Part shown: positions 9,071 through 17,502 of the stretch, piece after piece
Layout: the number at the start of each line of letters is the position of its first letter
How positions within the stretch are numbered: the first letter of the stretch is position 1
Assembly (NCBI GenBank): GCA_013002925.1
Contig: JABDLQ010000165.1
Span: forward strand, 1-52,069
DNA: 52,069 bases
Source: Gammaproteobacteria bacterium
GTDB taxonomy: Bacteria > Pseudomonadota > Gammaproteobacteria > Steroidobacterales > SZUA-146
Reading direction: 5' to 3'
The notes under the pieces: model-generated
Databases searched by the model: none
The model's input: the letters and a program-made list of their open reading frames with translations, nothing else
Told to the model about the DNA's origin: nothing
Made by a program: the position numbers and the translations under genes

Positions 9071-9595
9071 TTAACCCTTCATTTCCAAAAAAATGTTCAT
9101 ACCGCCGACCATCACTGCAATCGCCGGACCCTGTGTTGCTGCGACTACACTCATCATCAGTGACGCAGCGCTGCCATTATGGGCCACAGTCAGACCCAGC
9201 GGCAATGCCTATTTAACCAGCGCGGCATCAATACTGTTCTGCAGCGCTAAAACTATCAGGATCGCGCCAGGGCATGCCCGGAAAGCGCGCACTCTTTACA
9301 ACATGAGCGCGTTCCGAACCCGCCTGTCAACGGCTTCATTGTACCGGCGCGGTGACCGTAGTGAATTGCCAAGCGAACACGGAGGGCGAATACGCAACTG
9401 CGACAGTCAACGTCGAACCTGGAACCTACGGCAAAACCGCGCAGATTCCACGTGGTCCGGCACCCACGGATTCTGACGCGGAAGATGACCCGGTCGCCGC
9501 AGCCCTGGGTCGGCCTCCCGGATCCATACACACGCGGATGTTTTACGCCACGCCAACCCGGCCGTATCAAGGACCCTGTAGTGATTACGCTGCAT
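9071..9595 (-). pseudogene. ctaA: decayed heme A synthase gene (ctaA/COX15) with internal deletion and frameshifts
   Basis: Three pieces in the right order look like CtaA. (1) An ATG at 9593-9595 overlaps the stop of the upstream assembly gene (TGATG), as expected for a coupled ctaA; its frame reads MQRNHYRVL...DPGLRRPGHLP, a weak echo of the family start (RLTxAGLGCPDWPGCYG). (2) In another frame, near 9345-9370, LAIHYGHRAGT matches the heme-ligand motif IHxxHRxGA. (3) From about 9270 to the stop at 9071-9073, IVLALQNSIDAALVK-stop-ALPLGLTVAHNGSAA matches the C-terminal LPLPxAVAHNxxAALLL helix. The distance between pieces 2 and 3 (about 48 codons) suits an intact gene. About half of the usual 1 kb is missing, there are at least two frame changes, and a TAG lies at 9209-9211. 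The piece assignments rest on remembered family motifs, not on an alignment. Confidence 0.65.
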
Positions 9596-10179
9596 CAGCC
9601 TATCCGTGACAGCTTTAATAAACGCTTTAAATCGTTATAAATTGCGCGCGGGTCCGCTGCATTCGAAAACCGCATGACCAGGTTACCCAACGGATCGATA
9701 ATGTAAATCCATTCCCCCGGCTGTGCCTGATGGGACGCCAGGATGACCTGCGCCAATGACCCGGCGCGCACAATCTCCATATTCGGAAATGCCGGATAGA
9801 GCGCGTCTGGAAAGCGTCCATCCTGTGGCAGGATCGCGGCAAGCCCGATGCGGTCCGCATATTTTCCAAGTGACATGCGCACCTGGCGCATCACCAGCAG
9901 AGTCTGCTCGCAGTGACTGTTACAATCTGTCATGCCCACGTAGGCAAGCGTCCAGCGCTCCCGCAAAAAGTCATCGGGGTAAATTTTGTTGAGATATTCC
10001 GGCTCATGCGGTGGCAATGACAATGCCGGATCGAACAACTCACCATGCGCAGAAGACGATGTGGGTCGCCAGTCGATTACTCCGAGATACATCAGCCACG
10101 CAACGACAAGCGGCGCGAAAAACACCAATGCGATCAGCAGTAACTGCCGACGCCCGGCGTTGGACGGTGTCACACTCAT
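9595..10179 (-). CDS. cytochrome oxidase-associated membrane protein with thioredoxin-like fold
   Basis: The 194-residue protein has one N-terminal membrane helix (about residues 12-33) and a periplasmic domain with DCNSHCE, a Cys-x3-Cys pair like that of Sco copper chaperones, but it lacks a clear downstream Sco histidine. It occupies the position of P. aeruginosa PA0111, between the SURF1 gene and ctaA. A role in oxidase assembly, perhaps copper or thiol handling, is inferred from position and fold. The stop overlaps the start of the ctaA relic. Genuine SenC/Sco is not seen in the window. Confidence 0.8.
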   Translation of the reverse strand: MSVTPSNAGRRQLLLIALVFFAPLVVAWLMYLGVIDWRPTSSSAHGELFDPALSLPPHEPEYLNKIYPDDFLRERWTLAYVGMTDCNSHCEQTLLVMRQVRMSLGKYADRIGLAAILPQDGRFPDALYPAFPNMEIVRAGSLAQVILASHQAQPGEWIYIIDPLGNLVMRFSNAADPRAIYNDLKRLLKLSRIG

Positions 10180-10188
10180 CGCGTATTC

Positions 10189-10917
10189 CTACTCTCTGTC
10201 AGTGGTCGCATCGGTTTTGCGAAAACTGATGACCAGATAAATAATAAACAGCGTCAGCGCCAGCGCAAACCATTGCACCGCGTAACCCACATGTCGTTCG
10301 GATCCCAGTCCACCGGGTTTCCATTCGCGCAAAAAACCTTCTGGCTCATCCGCATTGAGCAACAGTTGCCATGTGACCACGGGGGCATCGAGCCAGGCGC
10401 TGATCTCAGCGTGCTGAGGATAAATTGCGATGCGCGGCCATCGTCCCTCTTCGGCCGCGTTACCTCCCCCAAGTTTTAAACCGCTTTGCCAGAAACGATC
10501 GACCCGACCACGGATCTGGCGCGTGGTCGGCGCGACCTCGAGCCCGTCAACGGACTGCCGCGCACCCGTCCAGGGCCGCCATCCGCGATTCACCATCAGC
10601 AATCTGTCGCTTCCTTCAATCCGAAACGGTGTGAGTACCAGGTAGCCAGGTCGGCGCCCCTTGGGGATTCCGTCCATCAAAACCTGGGTATCGCTGACAA
10701 ACGCTCCAGTTACCTGCACATGCTGATAACGCTCAGGCATCGACGTCAACTCATCGGCTGCAAGCGCTGGAGTGTCACCTTGTTGGAACGCTGTTTGTTG
10801 CTGCTGTTTCTGCGCCGCGCGATCGAGCTGCCAGAAGCCCAGATACACCATGAACAAAATCAAGCCAAATGACACGATTGCAGCGGGCAGGGAAAAATGG
10901 AATTTTCGATTGCGCAT
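10189..10917 (-). CDS. SURF1-family cytochrome oxidase biogenesis protein
   Basis: SURF1 (Shy1) proteins help insert heme a into oxidase subunit I. The 242-residue protein has the family layout: an N-terminal helix followed by LGFWQLDRAAQK, a periplasmic region with GIPKGRRPGYLVLTPF and VNRGW, and a C-terminal helix preceded by RHVGYAVQWFALA. It lies 9 bp before the thioredoxin-fold gene and faces the small DUF2909 gene across an 87-bp divergent gap. An intact heme a insertion factor beside a dead heme a synthase gene implies that heme a is made from a gene elsewhere. Confidence 0.92.
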   Translation of the reverse strand: MRNRKFHFSLPAAIVSFGLILFMVYLGFWQLDRAAQKQQQQTAFQQGDTPALAADELTSMPERYQHVQVTGAFVSDTQVLMDGIPKGRRPGYLVLTPFRIEGSDRLLMVNRGWRPWTGARQSVDGLEVAPTTRQIRGRVDRFWQSGLKLGGGNAAEEGRWPRIAIYPQHAEISAWLDAPVVTWQLLLNADEPEGFLREWKPGGLGSERHVGYAVQWFALALTLFIIYLVISFRKTDATTDRE

Positions 10918-11004
10918 TCACCGTTCCTGTACGGGCCCACTTGATAGGCATTGCGATTTGCTTCAGACTCCTTTTCGATACTGTAAGCGGAGCCATTATT
11001 CGTC

Positions 11005-11211
11005 ATGAAACTGGTCATACTTTTTGCACTGGCAGTGGTCATATGGAGCCTGGGTGTGGCATTGTTCCGCCTCGCCAAATCCGAGGGCGACAAGGCCCGG
11101 GTAGTGCGCCCCCTGACAATCCGTATTGCGATCTCGGTAGCCCTGTTTCTTGCGCTGGTGCTTGCGATGCTGCTCGGCTGGATTGAACCACATGGAGTCA
11201 ACCCGGCCTGA
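11005..11211 (+). CDS. twin-transmembrane small protein (DUF2909 type)
   Basis: A 68-residue protein with two hydrophobic helices (about 3-22 and 42-62) separated by a charged loop (RLAKSEGDKARVVRP). This size and layout fit the DUF2909 twin-transmembrane proteins found next to SURF1 in oxidase clusters (PA0109 position in Pseudomonas). The function is unknown. It is on the plus strand, opposite to the rest of the oxidase genes, and is followed by a weak terminator-like hairpin before the convergent ctaE end. Confidence 0.8.
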   Translation: MKLVILFALAVVIWSLGVALFRLAKSEGDKARVVRPLTIRIAISVALFLALVLAMLLGWIEPHGVNPA

Positions 11212-11254
11212 GGCCTCGTACTGATACCCGCCTTTTCCCCAATCGTTAAAAACA

Positions 11255-11280
11255 GGCGCTGGCTATGACAGCGTCGTTTT
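11255..11280 (+). terminator. weak terminator-like hairpin after the DUF2909 gene
   Basis: A 7-bp stem with one G-T wobble (GGCGCTG with CAGCGTC) encloses a 7-nt loop and is followed by GTTTT. It sits in the convergent gap between the DUF2909 gene and ctaE. The T run is short, so this is a modest candidate. Confidence 0.4.
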
Positions 11281-11298
11281 CATACCGGCAGATGCCCG

Positions 11299-12165
11299 CT
11301 AGAGTATGTACACAAAGATAAACAGCCCAAGCCAAACGACGTCAACAAAATGCCAATACCACGCGACTGCCTCAAATCCGAAATGATGGGTCGGTGTAAA
11401 GTGGCCGCGTAGTACGCGCAGCCAGATCACGACCAGCATGATGGAACCCAGGGTTACGTGCGCGCCGTGAAACCCCGTCAGCATAAAGAAAGTTGAACCA
11501 TAAATTCCGGTGCTGAGCTTCAGGTTCAGGTGGACATACGCCTCATAGTATTCTTCTACCTGCAGGCCGAGAAACAAAAAACCCAGCACAAATGTTGCAG
11601 CCAGTCCCCATTTCAGCAACTTGCGGTTTCCATCGATCAGCGCGTGATGCGCGATGGTAATGGTGACGCTACTGGTCAGCAGCAGCGCGGTGTTAATGAG
11701 TGGCAGACCTTTCCATGGCATCGGTTCAAATGTGCCGCCCAGGCCACCCGGGCCGTTGGTCGGCCACGCCGGTTCGAATCCGGACCACAGCAGCAGGTTC
11801 GTAAAGATGTTGGCGCCCTCACCGCCAAGCCATGGTATGGCCAGTTGGCGGGCATAAAACAGGGCACCAAAAAAACCGGCAAAAAACATGACTTCCGACA
11901 TGATGAACCAGATCATGCCTTGTCGGAATGAACTGTCCTCGCGCCTGCCAAAAATGCCGCTGACACTCTCCCGAATGACTTCACCAAACCAGCCAAACAC
12001 CATGTAGAGCAGGCCTGCTGTCCCGGCGTAAACCATGTAACGTCCTATCGCTCCATCGTTTAGCCAGTTGCCGGCACCGAAGGCCAGCAAAAACAGCGAT
12101 ACGGAGCCGATGATTGGCCATGCGCTGCCATGCGGAACGTAATATTTTCTAATCGCTTCAGACAT
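11299..12165 (-). CDS. ctaE: cytochrome c oxidase subunit III
   Basis: The 288-residue protein has the seven-helix pattern of subunit III of aa3-type oxidases, with the family segments MIWFIMSEVMFFAGFFGALF, FFMLTGFHGAHVTLG and AVAWYWHFVDVVWLGLF near the C-terminus. Glu in MSEVMFF and the HxxDVVW end are conserved features. An insertion of about 35 residues after AIPWLGGEG (rich in glycine and proline) is usual for the proteobacterial form. It follows ctaG by 36 bp and completes the core subunits. Confidence 0.96.
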   Translation of the reverse strand: MSEAIRKYYVPHGSAWPIIGSVSLFLLAFGAGNWLNDGAIGRYMVYAGTAGLLYMVFGWFGEVIRESVSGIFGRREDSSFRQGMIWFIMSEVMFFAGFFGALFYARQLAIPWLGGEGANIFTNLLLWSGFEPAWPTNGPGGLGGTFEPMPWKGLPLINTALLLTSSVTITIAHHALIDGNRKLLKWGLAATFVLGFLFLGLQVEEYYEAYVHLNLKLSTGIYGSTFFMLTGFHGAHVTLGSIMLVVIWLRVLRGHFTPTHHFGFEAVAWYWHFVDVVWLGLFIFVYIL

Positions 12166-12201
12166 ATTCCTGCCCTTTACAAGCCCACTGCCAGCGTTCG
12201 A

Positions 12202-12732
12202 CTACAGCTTGTTTTTTGTAAAAATCGTATACGACAATGTAATGGTGTCAACGTGCGCCGGTAGCTCGGGGTCTACGATAAATGTCACCGGCATCTGTTT
12301 TTCTTCGCTCGCCAGAAAAGCCTGTTCTGTAAAGCAAAAACATTCGGTTTTTAGCAAGTACTTCGCTGCGGTCCCCGGCGCCACGCTCGGTACCGCCTGC
12401 GCCACCCGGTTTTCTTTGAGTTCATTGCGCGCCGTGTAAGAAACGGTGTAGAGCTTGCCGGGGTTTACGGTAAGCCGGGTTGTCACCGGTTCAAACGACC
12501 AGGCCCCATTGGCATTGACTGTCGACATAAACTCCACCGCGACCTCACGGTCAGGATCGGGTTTTTCAATGACAGTGGCAGCAGTGCTCGCTGTTTTACC
12601 ATTGAGGCCGGTAATTTCACACAGCACGTCATACAATGGCACCAGCGCGTAACCAAAACCAAACATCACCGCAATCAGCGCGACCAGCGACAGCGTCAGA
12701 TGTCCACGTTGCCTGTAGGAGTTGTCAGACAC
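12202..12732 (-). CDS. ctaG: cytochrome c oxidase copper-insertion protein CtaG/Cox11
   Basis: Cox11/CtaG delivers copper to the CuB site of subunit I. The protein has one N-terminal helix ending in the family sequence FGYALVPLYDVLCEITGLNGKT, an immunoglobulin-like periplasmic domain, and the copper-binding CFCF motif (ECFCFTEQ). I choose the GTG at 12732 (VSDNSY..., 176 residues): it overlaps the end of the upstream 44-residue gene in GTGTCTGA, and a longer reading frame to 12792 would add an atypical 20-residue extension lying inside that gene. Confidence 0.93.
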   Translation of the reverse strand: MSDNSYRQRGHLTLSLVALIAVMFGFGYALVPLYDVLCEITGLNGKTASTAATVIEKPDPDREVAVEFMSTVNANGAWSFEPVTTRLTVNPGKLYTVSYTARNELKENRVAQAVPSVAPGTAAKYLLKTECFCFTEQAFLASEEKQMPVTFIVDPELPAHVDTITLSYTIFTKNKL

Positions 12733-12859
12733 TGCGCGACCAGACGAATATGTAGACGATGTAGCTCGCATAGACACCCACCGCAGCAGCAATCAACCAC
12801 GCGACATGCCGTCGGATGCGTTGACGTCGTGAGGGTTTATCTGATGCCGGGATATCCAC
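12725..12859 (-). CDS. 44-residue single-helix membrane peptide in the oxidase cluster
   Basis: A small gene in the gap between ctaD and ctaG. The GTG at 12859-12857 has a strong ribosome-binding site (AAGGGGG, 5 nt spacing) that immediately follows the ctaD stop. The peptide has a basic, cytoplasm-type N-terminal half (SRRQRIRRH) followed by one helix (about residues 19-40, WLIAAAVGVYASYIVYIFVW), and its stop overlaps the ctaG start. Small single-helix proteins at this place are known in beta- and gammaproteobacterial cox operons and are annotated as small oxidase assembly proteins. I infer that role from position and topology only. Confidence 0.72.
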   Translation of the reverse strand: MDIPASDKPSRRQRIRRHVAWLIAAAVGVYASYIVYIFVWSRSV

Positions 12860-12869
12860 GTTCACCCCC

Positions 12870-14450
12870 TTACCTCACCGTCGGCGGAAGTTCAAAGCTG
12901 TGATATGGCGCAGGCGATGGCAGAGTCCATTCCAGACCATGTGAGCCTTCCCAGACTTCGTCCGTTGCCTTCGTTCCACCGCGCACGCACTGCCAGATGA
13001 TATACACAAAGAGCAACTGACTTAACCCAAACACGAACGCTCCAATGCTGGAAATCAAATTAAAATCAGCAAACTGGGTGGCATAATCCGGGATTCGACG
13101 TGGCATTCCTGCCAGTCCCAGAAAGTGCTGAGGGAAGAACGTCACGTTGACAAAGATCGTAGACAACCAGAAGTGCAGTTTGCCCAACTTCTCGTTGTAC
13201 ATGTTGCCACTCCATTTTGGCAGCCAGTAGTACACGCCAGCCATAATCCCGAACACCGCGCCGGGAACCAGCACGTAGTGAAAGTGAGCAACCACGAAAT
13301 ACGTATCGTGATACTGGAAGTCTGCCGGAACGATCGCCAGCATCAGCCCGGAAAAGCCGCCGATCGTAAACAAAAACACAAAAGCAACTGCAAACAGCAT
13401 TGGGGTTTCAAACGTCATGGAGCCACGCCACATGGTCGACACCCAGTTAAACACTTTGACCCCGGTCGGCACCGCAATCAGCATCGTGGCAAACATAAAA
13501 AACAACTCGCCTGACAGTGGCATGCCAACGGTAAACATGTGGTGCGCCCACACGATAAACGACAGAAACGCGATACTCGCTGTAGCGTAAACCATAGCGG
13601 AATAACCAAACAGTTTCTTACGGGCAAACGTCGGAATGATTTCTGAAATAACGCCAAAGGCCGGCAAAATCATGATGTAAACTTCCGGGTGCCCAAAAAA
13701 CCAGAAAATGTGCTGGAACATGACCGGATCGCCACCGCCGGCGGCGTTGAAGAAACTGGTAGCCGCATAATGATCGGTCAGCAACATCGTAACGGCTGCC
13801 GCCAGCACCGGCATAGCCAGAATCAGCAAATAAGCCGTGATCAGCCAGGTCCAGGTGAACAACGGCATTTTCAGCATCGTCATTCCAGGCGCACGCATGT
13901 TCATGATCGTAACGATCACATTGATGGACCCCATGATGGATGAAATCCCCATCATATGGACCGATAGAATCACGAATGGAAACGCATTACCGGTTTGCAG
14001 CACCAGTGGCGGATAAAGCGTCCAGCCACCGGCCGGTGCGCCGCCGTCCATGAACAGCGTCGAGAACAACATGGTAAAAGCAAATGGCAGAATCCAGAAG
14101 CTCCAGTTGTTCATGCGGGGCAACGCCATGTCTGGCGCGCCCACCTGCAGCGGAATCATCCAGTTAGCCAGTCCCACGAATGCCGGCATGACCCCGCCAA
14201 AAATCATGAACAGCGCGTGCATCGTGGTCATCTGGTTGAAAAACCCCGGGTCAACGAACTGCAGACCGGGTTGAAACAGCTCCGCACGAATCACAAACGC
14301 CATGGCGCCGCCGACAAAAAACATCGCCAGGGCAAACACCAGGTACATGGTGCCGATGTCTTTGTGGTTGGTCGCAAAAAGCCAGCGTTTCAGGCCCTTT
14401 TCCGGACCGTGATGATGCTCGTCGTGGTGCTCTGCTGCATGGGAAGTCAT
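12870..14450 (-). CDS. ctaD: cytochrome c oxidase subunit I (aa3 type)
   Basis: This is the catalytic subunit of the proton-pumping terminal oxidase, carrying the low-spin heme and the heme-CuB site. The 526-residue protein has the expected twelve helices and the A-type signatures FWFFGHPEVYIMILPAFG (CuB His and cross-linked Tyr), VWAHHMFTVGM (CuB histidines), and HDTYFVVAHFHYVL (the heme axial histidines). I choose the ATG at 14450 because it has a near-perfect ribosome-binding site (AAGGAGAT, 5 nt spacing); an upstream ATG in the same frame lies inside ctaC and would add 30 atypical residues. The N-terminus is histidine-rich (HHDEHHHG). Confidence 0.97.
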   Translation of the reverse strand: MTSHAAEHHDEHHHGPEKGLKRWLFATNHKDIGTMYLVFALAMFFVGGAMAFVIRAELFQPGLQFVDPGFFNQMTTMHALFMIFGGVMPAFVGLANWMIPLQVGAPDMALPRMNNWSFWILPFAFTMLFSTLFMDGGAPAGGWTLYPPLVLQTGNAFPFVILSVHMMGISSIMGSINVIVTIMNMRAPGMTMLKMPLFTWTWLITAYLLILAMPVLAAAVTMLLTDHYAATSFFNAAGGGDPVMFQHIFWFFGHPEVYIMILPAFGVISEIIPTFARKKLFGYSAMVYATASIAFLSFIVWAHHMFTVGMPLSGELFFMFATMLIAVPTGVKVFNWVSTMWRGSMTFETPMLFAVAFVFLFTIGGFSGLMLAIVPADFQYHDTYFVVAHFHYVLVPGAVFGIMAGVYYWLPKWSGNMYNEKLGKLHFWLSTIFVNVTFFPQHFLGLAGMPRRIPDYATQFADFNLISSIGAFVFGLSQLLFVYIIWQCVRGGTKATDEVWEGSHGLEWTLPSPAPYHSFELPPTVR

Positions 14451-14463
14451 CTGAATCTCCTTA

Positions 14464-15699
14464 TTATTCGCCGCGCAGTGCCGCCACGTCTGCCGGAGCA
14501 GCCATGTCGCCAACACTGTTGCCCAGCGCGTTTCGTTCATAAGTCACGACGGCGGCAATATCTGCGTCGCTCAGCAAAGCACCAAAGGCAATCATTGCGG
14601 TGCCTGGGCTGCCGTTTAAAATGATGTTGATATGCCCATCGATGGGACCCGTCGTAATCGCCCCGGCTGTTAACGCCGGAAACGCCGGCGGCAGTCCCTG
14701 CCCGTTCGCCTGATGACAGGCCACACAATGCTGCGCATAAACACTCTCGCCTTTGAGGATGAGCGCGGTCATATCCGGTGCCGCGTCACCACCAGACGTT
14801 GAGGCCGCAGCTGCAACGGCCACAGGCGGATCCAGCGCTGCGGCACCGGCGTCAGCAGCAGAGTCTGTGGCGGCCGTGGTGACTGCAGCGGTCATGCCAG
14901 TGTCCGCACGATCTCGAACCCAGGCGGCATAATCCGCTTCGCTGAGCACCTTGACCACGATCGGCATAAAGCCATGGTCCCGGCCACACAGTTCAGCGCA
15001 CTGACCACGAAACGTACCGGTGCGGTTGGCCTTGAACCACAATGAGTTTACAAACCCTGGGATCGCATCGCGTTTACCTGTTAATTCCGGTACCCACCAC
15101 GCATGAATCACGTCAGCGGCGGTCAACAACAGACGAATTTTCTTACCCACAGGGACCACCATGGGGTTGTCCACGTCCCGCAAATAATTCGGTACAGACG
15201 TGGGGTCAATTCCCGAATTCACCTGTCGTGCGATGTTGGCTTCCTGACTGAGTCTGCTGTAAAAACTGATGCCCTCTTCAGGATATTCATAGTGCCAGTT
15301 CCACTGATACCCGGTAACCTGGATGGTCAGATCCGACGCACTTGAATCTTCCAGCTTTACCAATGTTTTTGCAGCAGGGTACGCCATGACGATGAGTATG
15401 ATGACGGGCACGGCTGTCCATGTGACCTCGGCGACATTGCTGTGGGTAAACGTTGCCGGCTCCGGATGCACTGACTTACGATGTTTGATAATCGAATAGA
15501 TCATCACGCTGAACACGACGACGCCGATCCAGACACAGACGTAAAAGATCAGCATATGCAGACCATAGATTTCCTGGCTGGAATCAGTAATGCCTTTGGG
15601 CATATTCAGTTCCCAGGCAGCCAGCGTCGGCAGCATCGCAATCGTCGCGACCAAACCCGCAACCCATTTCATCATCTGCCGCGTTGTATTCTCGTACAT
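14464..15699 (-). CDS. ctaC: cytochrome c oxidase subunit II with fused C-terminal cytochrome c domain
   Basis: The 411-residue protein joins the normal subunit II to a cytochrome c domain. Order: a signal-like N-terminal helix, two membrane helices, the cupredoxin domain with the CuA site (CAELCGRDHGFM), an alanine-rich linker (about residues 270-310), and a class I cytochrome c domain with CVACH and a later methionine ligand candidate (GTAMIAFGALLSD). This fusion is typical of caa3-type enzymes and also of the Pseudomonas aa3 cluster. Electrons probably pass from the fused heme to CuA and on to subunit I. It is the first core gene of the series, 13 bp before the chosen ctaD start. Confidence 0.96.
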   Translation of the reverse strand: MYENTTRQMMKWVAGLVATIAMLPTLAAWELNMPKGITDSSQEIYGLHMLIFYVCVWIGVVVFSVMIYSIIKHRKSVHPEPATFTHSNVAEVTWTAVPVIILIVMAYPAAKTLVKLEDSSASDLTIQVTGYQWNWHYEYPEEGISFYSRLSQEANIARQVNSGIDPTSVPNYLRDVDNPMVVPVGKKIRLLLTAADVIHAWWVPELTGKRDAIPGFVNSLWFKANRTGTFRGQCAELCGRDHGFMPIVVKVLSEADYAAWVRDRADTGMTAAVTTAATDSAADAGAAALDPPVAVAAAASTSGGDAAPDMTALILKGESVYAQHCVACHQANGQGLPPAFPALTAGAITTGPIDGHINIILNGSPGTAMIAFGALLSDADIAAVVTYERNALGNSVGDMAAPADVAALRGE

Positions 15700-15849
15700 G
15701 GACTGGTCTCCCTGTTATCAACCAGTTATTAAATATTCAGCTGCGAACCCGAATCGGTAACTGCACTGCAGAATCGACACTTCCGCTGCAGACAACTCCT
15801 GTTCATTTACACTTCAGCTCTACCAACCTTATTTAAAAATACCCCGGGA

Positions 15850-16347
15850 TCAGCGAGGTATAGCCAGGCGTGGCGATGCCTCGACCGGACCGACCAGCTG
15901 CCTGAGGTGTTCACACAGGCCGCGTCGTTCCGATTCTGTCAGGCAAGCACCGATTTCCAGAGAATCTCCCCGACACCCCACCACCAGACGGCTTGGATAC
16001 GTGGCGATAGATGCCGGAATCAGCTTCACCGCCGACCAGTACCGGGGGAATTCTACCCTCTCCAGAACTTTTTGCTGACCTTTTTCAACTACCAGGTGCC
16101 GGTCGCTGACTCGCACCACTTCCTGATATCGGCCGCGTCTCAGTGAGATGCGCAATGCCCAGGCGATGGCCAGCATCTCCAACCCCGCAAATGGCAATAC
16201 CAGCCAGAAACCGGCCAGCGCCAATGCAGTGGAAATCACTATGGTCGGAATCACCAGCGAGGCCATAAAAATTCTTGCTTGACGCGGACTTAGTGAGCAG
16301 TTTGGAGAGATGCTGACTACCCGTTCCCGGGTCACGGTAAATGTCAT
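15850..16347 (-). CDS. DUF2244 membrane protein
   Basis: From the ATG at 16347 this gives 165 residues beginning MTFTVTRERV; an upstream TTG at 16416 in the same frame is less likely. The layout fits DUF2244: a short N-terminal segment with SPNCSLSPRQ, two adjacent membrane helices (about residues 28-70), and a C-terminal soluble region with sequence VVEKGQQKVLERVEFPRYW. DUF2244 genes are commonly found next to oxidase subunit II genes. The molecular role is unknown. It lies 150 bp upstream of ctaC, so it may share the cox promoter or have its own. Confidence 0.75.
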   Translation of the reverse strand: MTFTVTRERVVSISPNCSLSPRQARIFMASLVIPTIVISTALALAGFWLVLPFAGLEMLAIAWALRISLRRGRYQEVVRVSDRHLVVEKGQQKVLERVEFPRYWSAVKLIPASIATYPSRLVVGCRGDSLEIGACLTESERRGLCEHLRQLVGPVEASPRLAIPR

Positions 16348-16436
16348 CGGTGAATTGCAACCTTGACTGAGTCTAAACCAAGACTGAATATTACCCCAAC
16401 CACCCTTGGGACGCAATGCAACATGTTGAACATTTG

Positions 16437-16461
16437 ATTGATATAACTCATGTTTATCAAT
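16437..16461. repeat. 7-bp inverted repeat upstream of the DUF2244 gene
   Basis: ATTGATA and TATCAAT are perfectly inverted around an 11-nt AT-rich spacer, in the gap between the bioC-like stop and the DUF2244 gene. It could be an operator or chance in AT-rich DNA. It does not fit the FNR spacing (TTGAT-N4-ATCAA). Confidence 0.3.
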
Positions 16462-16480
16462 GGCTTATGTTTTTTTGGTA

Positions 16481-17359
16481 TCACACCCGCGGAGCGCGCA
16501 GCCGTTCAACCGGAATCGCCACCGAACCATCTTCAAGACGGGACTGTCCCGCTTTTTCAGGCTTCCACGCCTGTCCCAACACAGCCTCGAGCGTCAGAGC
16601 GTAGCGGTCCGACAGACGCGCAGCCTCCAACGCACTGACAAAGCGGCGCCACCGCTGCTTGCCGGTCAGGCTGCGCTGCCGGTCACCCAGGCAATTGCGG
16701 ACGCCATTGGCACGTAAATCCGCAAACAGTGCAGCCGGTGTGGAATAGGTCAGTGTGAAATTTTCGCAATCCATCACCGGTTCGCAAAAATTCGCATGCA
16801 CGAGTGCATCACCGGTGTCGTGCATATCAGGCATCGTGCCGACATGCGAGGCGCTGGAACCCTCAGCGGTGCGCCAGGCAGCGTGCAGCTCACAAAATGT
16901 ATCCGCACCCAGACAAGAAAAATGAAAACAACCACCGGGCCTGAGTACTCGCTGCACCTCCTTCAGCAAGTGCGACATGTCATCACTCATGGCCAGGAAG
17001 AGGTTGCTGTATACCAGGTCAAAGCTGTGATCGTCGTCCGGCAGTGCCTTGAGTTCGCATACCCTGACTTGCACATCAGCTCCCGGGGTGCCGGCCAGAC
17101 TCTGCTGATCGCGTCGTAACAGGACCTGCGAAATATCCAGCAGGGTAATCGACGCACCCGGAAACAGCGTCAGTAACCGTAATACTACCGTCGGATTTCC
17201 CGCGCCAAGCACGGCAATACGACGGATGGGCACCTTGACAATCAGCAGTCGCTCGAGCAACTCCTCATCCAGCTGCTGCTGAAAGACTGCCGCTTGTGCA
17301 TAGTGTGCGGCGCAATCATTCCGGGCGCGGCGCATCAGAATGTGATTGTAAACTGACAT
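16481..17359 (-). CDS. bioC: BioC-like malonyl-ACP O-methyltransferase
   Basis: A class I SAM-dependent methyltransferase of 292 residues from the ATG at 17359 (MSVYNHILMRRAR). The N-terminal helix region with AAHYAQAAVFQQQ, the SAM loop VLGAGNP, DLVYSNLFLAM, and VLRPGGCFHFSCLGADTFCELHAAW match BioC, which methylates malonyl-ACP to start biotin synthesis. The SAM loop is less glycine-rich than usual, and the typical tryptophan after SNLxLQ is replaced by LAM. The related NDUFAF5-type methyltransferases are an alternative. No other bio gene is in the window. It is divergent from comF. Confidence 0.65.
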   Translation of the reverse strand: MSVYNHILMRRARNDCAAHYAQAAVFQQQLDEELLERLLIVKVPIRRIAVLGAGNPTVVLRLLTLFPGASITLLDISQVLLRRDQQSLAGTPGADVQVRVCELKALPDDDHSFDLVYSNLFLAMSDDMSHLLKEVQRVLRPGGCFHFSCLGADTFCELHAAWRTAEGSSASHVGTMPDMHDTGDALVHANFCEPVMDCENFTLTYSTPAALFADLRANGVRNCLGDRQRSLTGKQRWRRFVSALEAARLSDRYALTLEAVLGQAWKPEKAGQSRLEDGSVAIPVERLRAPRV

Positions 17360-17502
17360 GTTATTCTCTGTTGGCTGGCAAGACGACGCGACCTGACTGT
17401 AACGCCATTTTTGTAAAAACACCGGATTTTTAAGCTTCGTTGTCACACCGTTACGCCGCATCATTGGCAAGCTGTGATTCTCCCACCATCAGGGATTTGC
17501 CT

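Noticed and set aside
9256..9570. A minus-strand frame of 104 codons within the ctaA relic.
   Set aside because: Only the short IHYGHRAG piece looks like protein of a known family; the rest is arginine-rich, as expected for decayed DNA read in one frame.
9352..9609. A plus-strand frame in the region of the ctaA relic.
   Set aside because: It is antisense to the relic pieces, starts with GTG without a clear ribosome-binding site, and has no recognisable domain.
16437..16461. FNR-type operator upstream of the DUF2244 gene.
   Set aside because: The half-sites are 11 nt apart, not the 4 nt needed for FNR; recorded only as an inverted repeat.
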